DNA of 64,000 nt. Origin: Apoda limacodes. Taxonomy: Eukaryota; Arthropoda; Insecta; Lepidoptera; Limacodidae. The stretch lies in NCBI GenBank assembly GCA_946406115.1, contig OX291561.1:1356273-1420272 (forward strand). The letters are read 5' to 3'. The notes under the pieces were generated by a model. That model was not told the origin of the DNA. It ran no database searches and saw only the letters and a list, made by a program, of their open reading frames with translations. This document shows, piece by piece, positions 10,793-19,731 of the stretch. Numbering within the stretch: the first letter of the stretch is position 1; every line of letters begins with the position of its first letter. The translations under genes and the position numbers were made by a program.

Positions 10793-12159
10793 CTAGCTTA
10801 TTACCGCAACTTCGTCTGCGTTAACTTTTTAAAAAAAAACAGCTTTTGACTGTTTACTGTTTTTCATACAATAACATCGGAATTCTCATACACATTTTCA
10901 TCCTCTATTTTGCCGTCTAGAGAATTATTTTTCAAAAACGGTGAATCACGTGAATCTTAATTTTTAACGTTTAAGCCAAGTTTTAGCCATTTCCATGCAA
11001 ACTGTCAACCCATATTTTACCCCTTTAGGGGATTAATTTCCAAAAATCCCTTCTTAGCGCACACTAACGTCATTTAAGGAACGTTTGTGCAAAATGTTAT
11101 GTTTCTAGACACAGCGGTTTAAGCTGTTCTTTGATCGATTAGTCAGTCAGCCAGTCAATTTCTTCTTTATTAAATTAAATTAAATATAGCTGAACCGGCG
11201 AACGTTGTTTCTTTTTTCAAAACAACCTAATAGGGTTGTCATAATTCAGAAACCTTCCCCGGCTTGTGCATAACAACTTACCAAAATTTCATCACAATCA
11301 ATTTACCCTTATTGCGCGAGTCCGACTCGCACTTGACCCTGTTTTCTTTCTTAGAAACATTCCCCGGCGTGTGTAAAACAACTTACCAAAATTTCATTAC
11401 AATCGGTTTACTCTTATTGCGTGAATCCGACTTGCACTTCACCCTTTCAGTAAAACCTTATCTTATCGGATGCCTACGTCATACAAAGAACACACCCTCC
11501 ATGTTTCAGGTCTCTACGATCAGCGGTTTAGGCTGTGCGTTGATCCGTCAGTCAGTCATTCAGGACAAAGCATTTTATATGTATATAAGATAAGATGGGT
11601 AGAAAAAGAAAACTGTAAGTATTATTGTACACAAAAAATCAAACACCTAAAAAACGCATAACCTCTTTGAGCTTAGAAACCCCTTAAATGAAACGTACGG
11701 TGACATTCGAGACATTCCAATTTTAAAGAGTATTGAAGTTGTTTATGTTTTTAAGTAAGTTCAACCTTTTTTGAATAAAATCGGATTGAGTTTTCAAACA
11801 TGTGTCAAAATAAAATGTAATTTAATTGTAATTGTAACCGCCAAATAACTTTCTACCCCTTTTTAACCCCGTTAGGGGATAAATTTCAATAAAATACGAA
11901 ACACGTCTTCCATCAATTCTTTTAATTTAAGGTTTATGCAGAATTTGAAGAAGATTGGATCAAAGAATCACGTTGTCCCATACAAACTTTGCCACCCTTT
12001 TCCACCCCCTTAGGGGTAGAATTCCGGATAATTCTTTTTTATTGGATGCCTACGTCGTATAATTAACACACCCTCCAAGTTTCAGGTCTCTACGATCAGC
12101 GGTTTAGGCTGTGCGTTGATCCATCACTCATTCAGAACAAAGCCTTTTATATGTATAGA
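10793..12159 (-). mobile_element. Helitron-like insertion(s), reverse orientation
   Basis: Read on the minus strand it starts TCTATACATATAAAAGG at 12159 and ends in CTAG at 10793, with an A at 10792 and a T at 12160 on the plus strand. Inside, a block (TCTACGATCAGCGGTTTAGG) occurs twice, near 11513 and 12090. Another block of about 104 bp (CCCCGG...CAACTTACCAAAATTTCAT) is tandemly duplicated at 11252-11450. An internal end-like sequence near 11570-11590 suggests a nested or tandem second copy. No replicase gene is visible, so it is non-autonomous. Confidence 0.6.
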
Positions 12160-13264
12160 TTAATTAGTTAATAAGTAAATATGTTCCGATACGCACTGTT
12201 CACTCTTCAAACTCCATACCAGTTTGGTATACACGGGCTTTAATAAAAGTTTTAAGAGAAAATAAGAAGTTTCGCAGGTTGTGGAAGCTTTATGGAAATA
12301 GGTTAGATTATGATAGTTTTAAGTTCTGATCGGTACAGCGGTTTCAGCGTGAAGAGGTAAGAGATAGATTTACTTTCGCATTTATAATATTTATTATTAT
12401 ATTATATTCACTGATAGTATGGATAGTTTTAACTATATGAAAGTATATGTATATTACATATGATTGTACAAAAATATAATGGATAACTGGATATTTGACG
12501 CTTCACATGGTGCGCCCCCTATGCTACGCAAAAACAAAAAAATAATAATTGACATGTTTGACTTTGTTTTTAGTAGTTTACTAACTTATTTTTATTACCT
12601 ACTAAGTGTTTCGGTACATATTGTATACTCTTTAGCTAATTATCAAAGTATTGTATTATTACTTTAAATAGAACTTCTTGTTAGCTCTTTTTGGCAGAAA
12701 TTAACATTGTTTATATTGTATTGACGATTCAAAAGTGTTCTTAGAAACCTATTTGAATAAATATTGTTTGATTTAAAACTGACAAAAGTTATAAGAAGCG
12801 CAAGTGACTACAAATTATTGCAAGATGCTGTTGACACTGTGCACCGATGGAGCATATAGATAATAAGTTATTATTCAACTCAAGCCAGTGCAAAATGCTA
12901 TCATATACGCGTACTAAATCCCCTCTATTATATCAGTACATAAAAGGCAGGCAACTGATTCGTAGAGTGGAAGAGGTCCGACATTTAGGTCTCCATTTTG
13001 ACCCTCAGCTCAATTTCTGTCAACATGTGCACAAAGTGACTAATATTGCTTTTCAGAGATTAGGTTTTGTTCTGTGTCATGCCGCTCCTTTGTCAACTGA
13101 AGCGACTTGCGCGCTTTATACTTCACTTGTCCGGAGTGTATCAGAATCGAATACCCACTGTATTGGAGAATAAGTATATACTCATGATAGAACGTATTCA
13201 ATAAAAAAAATTCTTCGTTGCCTCTATAAAAAAAAAAAACATTTTTATTCGTTTTCGTACCCTA
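12160..13264 (+). mobile_element. non-LTR relic, part 2: RT fragments up to the Polinton
   Basis: At about 12215-12350 the frame reads WYTRALIKVLRENKKFRRLW and LYGNRLDYDSF, a pre-RT linker. At 12783-13173 there is a thumb-region segment: VIRSASDYKLLQDAVDTVHR, then FNSSQCKMLSYTR, EEVRHLGLHFDPQLNF and CALYTSLVRS. The last legible codons (HFYSFSYP) run into the Polinton at 13265. The RT core between 12360 and 12780 is missing. AT-rich filler at 12360-12780 holds no recognisable gene. Confidence 0.7.
13259..13264. repeat. left 6-bp target site duplication of the Polinton (ACCCTA)
   Basis: ACCCTA immediately precedes the terminal AGTAGAGGGG and is identical to 26439-26444. A 6-bp duplication is the length produced by Polinton integrases. 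Confidence 0.93.
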
Positions 13265-13354
13265 AGTAGAGGGGATTCGTTGGTTCTGGCGCACTACCCC
13301 CCAACCTCAACCCCTCGCCTAAAAAAAAGCTCACCAACTTTTTCCTGCTTTGTA

Positions 13355-13715
13355 CGACTCGCGCTTGACCACTCTCAAAACCACCCCTATGTCTGGGGGT
13401 GTGGCGACTCGCGCTTGACCACTCTCAAAACCACCCCTGTGTCTGGGGTGTGGCGACTCACGCTTGACCACTCTCAAAACCACCCCTGTGTCTGGGGTGT
13501 GGCGACTCGCGCTTGACCACTCTCAAAACCACCCCTGTGTCTGGGGTGTGGCGACTCACGCTTGACCACTCTCAAAACCACCCCTGTGTCTGGGGTGTGG
13601 CGACTCGCGCTTGACCACTCTCAAAACCACCCCTGTGTCTGGGGTGTGGCGACTCGCGCTTGACCGCTCTCAAAACCACCCCCTGTGTCTGGGATACGTC
13701 GACTCACGCTTGACC
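13355..13715. repeat. 49-bp subterminal array (7 units), left
   Basis: The unit runs GGCGACTCGCGCTTGACCAC, then TCTCAAAACC, then the inverted repeat CCACCCC-TGTGTCT-GGGGTGTGG, which could form a hairpin or bind a dimeric protein. CGACTC(GC/AC)GCTTGACC occurs eight times. The GC/AC variants follow the order GC, GC, AC, GC, AC, GC, GC, AC from outside in, exactly mirrored in the right repeat. Confidence 0.9.
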
Positions 13716-13910
13716 AGAACTACCACATGACATCACTGTGGGTTCTGTGTAGTTTTGTTAAGTAGTTATATCATTATCGTAATGGGTCTATCGTATTTTT
13801 CCGTTTATTAGTTATTCTTATTTAATTACAATGTCGTGAGTGCGATAATGATGTTTGTGGTGACATTCCAAATACCTTTTTAATTATATTTGTACTTGTA
13901 AGATAAATCG

Positions 13911-13920
13911 TATATATATA
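13911..13920 (+). promoter_or_regulatory. TATA box for the left terminal-repeat gene
   Basis: TATATATATA lies about 95 bases upstream of the ATG at 14016, in a region otherwise without other ATGs close by. The same box is present in the right repeat. This is a promoter inferred from position and sequence only. Confidence 0.55.
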
Positions 13921-14015
13921 GGATCCATAAACACTAGTCGATAGTATTCATTCGAGTTACAATTTATCATCAAGTGTGATACTGAGGCTGGTTCTATTTC
14001 CTTCAAAAAAAAGCT

Positions 14016-14669
14016 ATGGAGGTATGTGTTTTTTTGCTTTATAATTCTTTATCTATATTTATTATATATTACAGACCCTCAAAACTATGTGTTTGTTTGA
14101 ATGTCTATTACTTAAACCAATTTTGTTTAGGTTTTCACTTTAGGTAAATTTTTTATTTAAATTATTATACAAATATGTTTTTAAAGCATAGGCTTATTTT
14201 ATTACAGAATTCAACATTTAACGTAATGGAAGAAAACACGTTCAAGCATTACTACTACGCTACATCGGATGATGAGCAATCAACTGAGAAGGCCTTAGAA
14301 ACAACAAAGCTCAAACGGTCTCGTCGAAATAGTATCGACTCATTCTTTGAGGGGACCAATCAGAAGAAAAAGAAACTCAGCTCTACAGTGGCGAGATCTT
14401 CAAAAGATGGTATCCCTGGTGTCACATACTTGTCTACTAATAATGATGATGGGGCTCATGCTACACATTTGATAAAAATTGAGGTGTATGACCTCATAAA
14501 ATTGAAAAAAGTACCAGTAGATGAACATTGGAAACACTCAGAAGTGAGGACCAAATATTATACGGATACAAAAGATGAAAAATATGAGCAAACGAAGGGT
14601 ATCATATTTGATATCACGAAGCAAATAGCAGAAATAAATAACTGTAAAAAATACTTTTTTAAAAAGTAA
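14016..14669 (+). CDS. Polinton terminal-repeat gene, left intact copy (2 exons)
   Basis: Proposed structure: exon 1 14016-14021 (ATGGAG, then GTATGT donor), intron 14022-14207 (ends TTACAG), exon 2 14208-14669, in frame, 155 aa. An alternative start without splicing is the ATG at 14226 (149 aa). The product is hydrophilic and basic, with nuclear-signal-like clusters (KLKRSRRNS, NQKKKKL), an acidic patch (SDDEQSTEK) and a Lys-rich end (CKKYFFKK). No domain is recognised. It faces inward and converges on the protease gene. AATAAA signals follow at 14763 and 14776. Being in the repeat, the gene exists twice; the other copy is broken. A DNA-binding or regulatory role is only a guess. Confidence 0.6.
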
Positions 14670-14762
14670 TCTCTAATAGCTAAATTAATTTATAAGAACC
14701 AGCTTCAGTATTACTCGAAATCAACTTTGAATCAAATTGTATCATGTTTGAGTTTTATTATG

Positions 14763-14781
14763 AATAAATGATATAAATAAA
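14763..14781 (+). terminator. poly(A) signals downstream of the left terminal-repeat gene
   Basis: AATAAA at 14763-14768 and again at 14776-14781, about 95-110 bases after the stop codon and just outside the terminal repeat, so only the left copy of the gene has them. Confidence 0.5.
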
Positions 14782-14849
14782 AAATATTTTTTTGTTTTTT
14801 AACCACTAATTACACAAACACACACATAAGAAAAAAACATTTTTTTATT

Positions 14850-15302
14850 TTAAAAAGTTTTACTATCAAAAATTGTTTTAAACATATCATATAATAAAAT
14901 ATCATTACATAGAGTGTTATTACTAAAGTGGTTTACAAAATCAATCATTGATTTACCATGAAACTTAAAATACAAATAAACAAGACAATATTCCCCACAA
15001 ACAGTTGTAAAGTCATTTTGAACTCTTTTATTATTGTAACTCCATATCTTAGTATTCTTATTTAAGAAATATAAATGATGTCTACTAGGTTTACGACCAT
15101 AAGAATCAAAGTATTCACCTAATCCATTTTTATTAATATGTATTCCCACCCAATGCGATCCAGGTTGATTGTCAACATCTAAATTACTAATGAGAAAAGC
15201 AGGTAGGTGCATGAGTACTGGTAATCTATTTGCAGCAAATACATTTAGTTTAATTTTCGGAGAAATTATCTTTAAACATTTTTGAATATCTAAAGTATTC
15301 AT
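14850..15302 (-). CDS. adenain-like cysteine maturation protease
   Basis: 150 aa. The catalytic order of adenovirus/Ulp1-type cysteine proteases is visible: His50 in GSHWVGIHI, Asp66 in EYFDSYG, Gln95 in RVQNDF and Cys102 in TTVCGEYC. Length is slightly shorter than adenain. In Polintons this enzyme is thought to process capsid-associated proteins during virion maturation. It is the last gene of the minus-strand block, starting 75 bases after the major capsid stop. A TTTATT (AATAAA on the coding strand) overlaps its end near 14846 and may serve as the poly(A) signal for the whole block. Confidence 0.9.
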   Translation of the reverse strand: MNTLDIQKCLKIISPKIKLNVFAANRLPVLMHLPAFLISNLDVDNQPGSHWVGIHINKNGLGEYFDSYGRKPSRHHLYFLNKNTKIWSYNNKRVQNDFTTVCGEYCLVYLYFKFHGKSMIDFVNHFSNNTLCNDILLYDMFKTIFDSKTF

Positions 15303-15376
15303 TTCAAAATGTTGATATTATGAATGTCAAAAGTATAATAAGTCCTTTCATTGAGTTCTAATTATTTATTATATTT

Positions 15377-16687
15377 TTAGCTACTGTAATCTACTGAAAC
15401 ATTACGATTTTTATCTATTTCAATAACATTATCAAATTCAGCATACACTATACAGTTTATTGTTTGTATGAGTGCTGCTTCAAAACGAACTTCCAGTCTT
15501 ACGCTTCCATGTCTAATAAGATTCCAATGAGACGTAGAACTAGCTGATAAGTCTGGAGTTAAATCAAATGCCATCAAACAATATCCATTTGCATATTGTT
15601 CCCTAGAAATAGCATTACCATCATTCAAAAAGTGAATACCTGACCCGGAAAATAGTGTATGGTAAGCTGTGGTAAATATATTGTTGTGAAATATTGGTTG
15701 TAAAGCTTTTGATGGTATTTGTTGGCCATCTATATACAAACTAAATGTATTTATTCCATAGTTTTCAAAGTTAAAAGGGTTTCTGTTAAAACTTCCATTA
15801 AAAGCAGCATTGTTTACAAAACCTATTATACACCTTTTTGGAACTTGACCAATAAATATGTTATCAAGCGTTTTTCCCTGAACTCCTGAAGGTATTGTGA
15901 GCACTTTGACTTCAGCTCTGGTTATAGGATACTTAGCGGTCGTTGCACTTAAAACTTTTTGATGTGCTAATAATACACTTGGACTAATTTTTGCTCTACG
16001 AACTATAAGTGTAGCGTCAGTAAAAGTAACTTTCAGTTTAGCATCTGCACCAGCCATAAGATTAAAACTTTCTCTTGATCGTACTAGTTTAAGACTAATT
16101 TCAACACCATTTATCAGAAACTTTTCTTGATTAAACAAATCCCCATGCAAATGTCCTACCATTTCTACCTCTTTACTCTCACGTACAAATTGATTCCTTT
16201 TTTTAAATCCATCATTAGAATCATCTAGTGAATTCATTTTTCCAGCTGTGTCTTCATACCATAGTCCACAAGTCAGATGAGATTGTTTAGCTGCTGGACC
16301 ATTGGTTAATAAAGTTTCTATAAATGCCCTATAAGCATAAGTGTTGTTTGGTGGAGATACTAGTTTTTGATTTAAATACACATCGAGTTGATTGAACAGT
16401 GAGTGTAACCAGTTATTAGTTGGGGCTACTACTGTAGCAGCAGCTAAGTTGGTGCCATCTTGGTTTCGAATTTTAACTTTTAAATGTAGTAATGTATAAG
16501 ACAAATCGATATAATCATCCCCCGTACCAGGAATTTGAAATTCAATTGGTCCATCGTCTGTAAGGGATGATATAGGTTTGTAGTGTATCCATTGTCCATT
16601 TTCAATACTTGTCTGAGTTGTTGGTAAAGCAAATAAATCCAATTCCGATTTTATACATTCACATGAATGATTTTGCAAGAATGACAT
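15377..16687 (-). CDS. Polinton major capsid protein (double jelly-roll type)
   Basis: 436 aa. The N-terminus is Cys-containing (NHSCECIKSELDLFALPTTQ), followed by QWIHYKPISS and IPGTGDDYIDLSYTLLHLKV, which I recognise as the insect Polinton major capsid family, often annotated as uncharacterized F54H12.2-like protein. Mid-protein YRAFIETLLTNG and LINGVEISLKLVRS are also typical. Established structural predictions give it two jelly rolls, forming trimeric capsomers. The start ATG overlaps the stop of the 148-aa gene as TAATG. No frame damage is seen. Confidence 0.92.
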   Translation of the reverse strand: MSFLQNHSCECIKSELDLFALPTTQTSIENGQWIHYKPISSLTDDGPIEFQIPGTGDDYIDLSYTLLHLKVKIRNQDGTNLAAATVVAPTNNWLHSLFNQLDVYLNQKLVSPPNNTYAYRAFIETLLTNGPAAKQSHLTCGLWYEDTAGKMNSLDDSNDGFKKRNQFVRESKEVEMVGHLHGDLFNQEKFLINGVEISLKLVRSRESFNLMAGADAKLKVTFTDATLIVRRAKISPSVLLAHQKVLSATTAKYPITRAEVKVLTIPSGVQGKTLDNIFIGQVPKRCIIGFVNNAAFNGSFNRNPFNFENYGINTFSLYIDGQQIPSKALQPIFHNNIFTTAYHTLFSGSGIHFLNDGNAISREQYANGYCLMAFDLTPDLSASSTSHWNLIRHGSVRLEVRFEAALIQTINCIVYAEFDNVIEIDKNRNVSVDYSS

Positions 16688-17133
16688 TATTTGTTTGAAA
16701 ATATATCTTTAGTATTCCTATTAATTTTATACTTTCTAGCTCTCAACTCTTTCAAAGCTGTTGACGGAATGGAATGAAACCGACGTTGACGTTTCGTTAT
16801 ATAACCTGATCCATTCATTAGTCTTTCAATTTTATCATCTGCTCTTCGTTTTAAATTACTACTTACATCTTTTAACCGTGTTTGCACAGATTCATTCATT
16901 GGTTTCTGGCTTATCATATCGCTTAATAATCCCACTCCAGCATTAAGAGCCTCTTTACCAATTACTCTTGCCCCACTTGATAATAAAGGTAGTACTGATC
17001 GAAACAGGCCTCCTAAAAAGCTTCCTATTCCATGACCACGTTGATGTGGTACACCTTTATAAATTACACCAATTCCTGATCCTGCTTGGTGTGAATAGTA
17101 TTGCTCATAGGGACAAATACTGTTATTATGCAT
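16687..17133 (-). CDS. small basic virion-type Polinton protein (148 aa)
   Basis: 148 aa. The N-terminal third has YEQYYSHQAGSGIGVIYKG and a glycine-rich amphipathic stretch (GHGIGSFLGGLFRSVLPLLS, about residues 34-53), followed by a helix around GARVIGKEALNAGVGLLSDM. The C-terminal half is strongly basic (RLKDVSSNLKRRADDK, YITKRQRRFHS, ELRARKYKINR). This layout, a membrane-active-like helix then a basic tail, recalls adenoviral core or protein VI-like proteins, by analogy only. It is sandwiched between the capsid genes and joined to both by TAATG overlaps, which supports a structural role. Homologues sit in this position in other insect Polintons, as I remember. Confidence 0.75.
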   Translation of the reverse strand: MHNNSICPYEQYYSHQAGSGIGVIYKGVPHQRGHGIGSFLGGLFRSVLPLLSSGARVIGKEALNAGVGLLSDMISQKPMNESVQTRLKDVSSNLKRRADDKIERLMNGSGYITKRQRRFHSIPSTALKELRARKYKINRNTKDIFSNK

Positions 17134-17849
17134 TATAATCGCTTAAAGTGTAGTTTAACATATGCGGTCCCAAATTGAAATGGTATTTTATTACCAGTGT
17201 TTGTTCTTATATCTATTTCAATTGTATCAAATTCTCTTCGCATAACTGGTAAGTAGTGGGGTGGTGAAAATACATGCATCTTATAAGCACCATAGATATA
17301 TTTCTCGGGGTCTAAAGGTATTATTCTTAACAATGGTGTCATAACATCTCCAACTATTTGCGGATCAATTATATCACAGTAAACAAATAATTGAGAAGGT
17401 AATCCTAAATGTAAATTGGGTGGGTATCTTCCAACATTTTTTGTTATTAAATTAGTTTTTGGTTCAAAGCCAAGTTGAATACTTAACTTTGATGATAACG
17501 TTAAAGATGATATATTTTTATCGTTAATTTGAACAGAGACCATCTGGGAAACTTTATCATAATGAAAGCGACAGTTTTCTTTTAGGTTTAAGGCTTTTAA
17601 AATGTTATCAATATTATCATAATTGGTTGCAGGTATATGATTTTTATAAATGACTGATGATATTGATTTATCCAAAGGTACTATCATTTTCTTAGTAATA
17701 TACATTATATTTTCACCCTCTTGAACTGTAAACATACTACATGGGTATTGAAATTCTACAACTCCAACAGACCACTGTCCTTCTAATTTTATAGGTTTTG
17801 GAAGTTTTGTTGAAAAATTTGTAGTGGTATTACTCGGAAAATATTCCAT
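17133..17849 (-). CDS. Polinton minor capsid (penton-type) protein
   Basis: 238 aa from the ATG at 17849. Begins MEYFPSNTTTNFSTKLPKP, then LEGQWSVGVVEFQYP, and ends GTAYVKLHFKRL; the pattern matches the Polinton single jelly-roll minor capsid family, predicted to form the vertex pentamers. The integrase stop (17857-17859) lies 7 bases upstream. The frame stays open upstream for about ten codons (LTLLSNSSM), overlapping the integrase end, without an ATG but with a TTG, so a non-ATG start is possible. The stop overlaps the next gene's start as TAATG. Confidence 0.85.
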   Translation of the reverse strand: MEYFPSNTTTNFSTKLPKPIKLEGQWSVGVVEFQYPCSMFTVQEGENIMYITKKMIVPLDKSISSVIYKNHIPATNYDNIDNILKALNLKENCRFHYDKVSQMVSVQINDKNISSLTLSSKLSIQLGFEPKTNLITKNVGRYPPNLHLGLPSQLFVYCDIIDPQIVGDVMTPLLRIIPLDPEKYIYGAYKMHVFSPPHYLPVMRREFDTIEIDIRTNTGNKIPFQFGTAYVKLHFKRL

Positions 17850-17856
17850 TGAACTA

Positions 17857-18942
17857 TTACTGAGCAAAGTTAAATAAATCTTTTAATGATACCCAAGTAT
17901 TAAATTTGTTTGGATAACCTTTCCACTTCACTAGTACTTGCTTTCTATTTCCAAAATAACGAGTGTGGAGTATTTTATCTATTTTATGTGGGAGAGTGGG
18001 GTTGTATATTACTTTTTGTAATTCTTTTTCATAAAATGTACCTGTAATGGGTTCATTTTGAAGATCTTTTAACGTATAAACTACCCAAGGTGATCTTCTT
18101 ATAACTGAAGTAATAACAAATATTTCATCACTCCAGTTGCTCTCGTATCCTTTTTGAAATATGTGTTTATGTTTTGTTATCCTAACATAATCACCTTCTT
18201 TAAACCTGTTTAGAATAGCCTTTTGCCCTTTATCTCTATCATATAAATTATTCCAAACAGTCATAATATTTTCTGAGTTAACATCTTTGGGACACATTTT
18301 TATACTTGAATGATAGCTATGATTATAAGAATAAATCAAATCTTTTAAAATATCAACATATCTATATGTGTTATGATGTGTGAAATACCGCCACATTTTT
18401 GTCTTTAATGTTCTTTGAAAGCGTTCCACGATACTAGCTTTTATATCAGGATTGTTAGTGGTGTAATAGTTTATACCTTTACTTTTAAAATATTTTTGCA
18501 CATCCTTAGAAACAAATTCAGTTCCCTTATCTGACTGAATGTGGTTAGGTAAGGATTTTGACTCATTAAATATACTTTCAAAGCATTCTTTTATAGTTAT
18601 AGAGTTCTTTTTTTTTAAATATCTAGCAAATGCATATTTACTAAATACATCAATAACACACAGAATATATTTAAAACCATCATTATATTCAGAATAAGTG
18701 CGCATATCACTTAAATCCACCTGCCACAAGTCATTATAATTAGATAAAATGTACTTATTTCTAGGAAATCTATTTCTTACAGGTTTATGTAATGTGTAAG
18801 TTTCTTGTTCTTGCAACCAATTTTTCACTTGTTTTGCTGTCATTTTTCCCTTTAACGAGTTGATGAGTTTGTTAACACCTCCATATCCAGCAGGATGAGA
18901 AACATCATAGTAAATCTGATTTATTTCTAATAGGGGGTCCAT
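17857..18942 (-). CDS. Polinton integrase (retroviral-like DDE, with chromodomain)
   Basis: 361 aa. The catalytic triad is Asp76 (DLWQVDLSDM), Asp138 (IQSDKGTEF) and Glu173 (ASIVERFQRTLK), the D,D-35-E spacing of retroviral and LTR-element integrases. The C-terminus has a chromodomain at about residues 318-357 (HKIDKILHTRYFG, VLVKWKGYP, NTWVSLKDL), which could direct insertion to modified chromatin. The N-terminal zinc-binding domain is not evident. The start ATG lies inside the end of the 261-aa gene (16-nt overlap). It acts on the terminal repeats to insert the linear element with a 6-bp duplication, as seen here. Confidence 0.95.
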   Translation of the reverse strand: MDPLLEINQIYYDVSHPAGYGGVNKLINSLKGKMTAKQVKNWLQEQETYTLHKPVRNRFPRNKYILSNYNDLWQVDLSDMRTYSEYNDGFKYILCVIDVFSKYAFARYLKKKNSITIKECFESIFNESKSLPNHIQSDKGTEFVSKDVQKYFKSKGINYYTTNNPDIKASIVERFQRTLKTKMWRYFTHHNTYRYVDILKDLIYSYNHSYHSSIKMCPKDVNSENIMTVWNNLYDRDKGQKAILNRFKEGDYVRITKHKHIFQKGYESNWSDEIFVITSVIRRSPWVVYTLKDLQNEPITGTFYEKELQKVIYNPTLPHKIDKILHTRYFGNRKQVLVKWKGYPNKFNTWVSLKDLFNFAQ

Positions 18943-19712
18943 TTTTCCCAGTCTATTTTTTTCTTGATTTTGTTAAAATGAGTCTTAGTAGGAGTAAAAC
19001 TATTATCTGATTGCAATTTGTTAAGTGGAATTTCTTCTTTTATATCACCTAAGTAAAGTTTATTAATATATTCTAGTCTTTTTGGATTTCCAATATAAGT
19101 TAATGGTATTTTAATTTCTTTTAATGCTGATGCAAACTCTTGCCACCCAATTGGATCACTGTGTTTAAGTGGTCTTAGTGTATCATTCACCAGGTCTATA
19201 ATGTTACTCCCTGGTATTTTCATATTATTGATACTAACAGTTCCATTGGTATCCCAATCTACCTTATTTTTATTTGAAAAAATTGATTCTATTAGTAATT
19301 CACCTCGTTTTATATACGTATTAGGAATCAATTTCAAGAGTTGTTGCTTTGAATAAAATGGGGTTAAGTCAGTATCATTTATGGTTTTTGATTTTATGTT
19401 TGATACCTGCTCAGTGTCAAGGACTGTTTCCTTAATGACATCAGTATCTTTATAATTAGGCGAACTTTCTGTTTTGGTTATAATTGGTATTTGATATGGT
19501 CGTCGTTCTACTTCAGTAAAATGTAAATACCTTTGTAGTGTTTGTAAATACAAAATCCATTTTTCTCTATCTTCTACATTACTATTTAAAATATCTTTCA
19601 TTTCACCATCTAAACGGGATAAAGTATTTAAAGCGCTTTGTGTTTCATTTTCCTTTTTAATTTTTTCTATCAAATTAGGTTCAATTAGAATCATTTTTTT
19701 AGCATGTTCCAT
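18927..19712 (-). CDS. conserved Polinton-associated protein of unknown function (261 aa)
   Basis: 261 aa, starting at a true ATG 20 bases after the end of the small hydrophobic gene. The N-terminal half is Lys/Glu/Asn-rich and probably helical (KIKKENETQSALNTLSRLDG). The C-terminal half contains PFYSKQQLLKLIPNTYIKRG and a globular-looking segment (WDTNGTVSINNMKIPGSNII). It ends with a short motif WEKWTPY, whose codons overlap the integrase start. I have seen similar proteins beside Polinton integrases but know no established role. Position between packaging and integration genes does not settle it. Confidence 0.75.
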   Translation of the reverse strand: MEHAKKMILIEPNLIEKIKKENETQSALNTLSRLDGEMKDILNSNVEDREKWILYLQTLQRYLHFTEVERRPYQIPIITKTESSPNYKDTDVIKETVLDTEQVSNIKSKTINDTDLTPFYSKQQLLKLIPNTYIKRGELLIESIFSNKNKVDWDTNGTVSINNMKIPGSNIIDLVNDTLRPLKHSDPIGWQEFASALKEIKIPLTYIGNPKRLEYINKLYLGDIKEEIPLNKLQSDNSFTPTKTHFNKIKKKIDWEKWTPY

Positions 19713-19731
19713 TTCTGCTTTTATTTTCCTG

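Larger units (their letters stand above)
13265..14701. repeat. left terminal inverted repeat (1437 bp)
   Basis: Matches the reverse complement of 25006-26438. Homology stops abruptly after ATAAGAACCA at 14701. From the outside in it holds a 90-bp unique end, the 49-bp tandem array, a TATA box and a short spliced gene. Relative to the right copy I count four extra bases (an A-run near 13320, one G in the first array unit, and one A near 14507) and about six substitutions. Confidence 0.95.

Noticed and set aside
14175..14207. Start of the terminal-repeat protein at the upstream in-frame ATG (MFLKHRLILLQ)
   Set aside because: This stretch ends in a TTTTATTACAG acceptor and reads like intron; an ATGGAG with a GTATGT donor 160 bases upstream gives a better gene model, although an unspliced start cannot be excluded.
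13265..14701. Terminal repeats as LTRs of a retrovirus
   Set aside because: They are inverted, not direct, and the element encodes a DNA polymerase and packaging ATPase; the integrase alone is retroviral-like.
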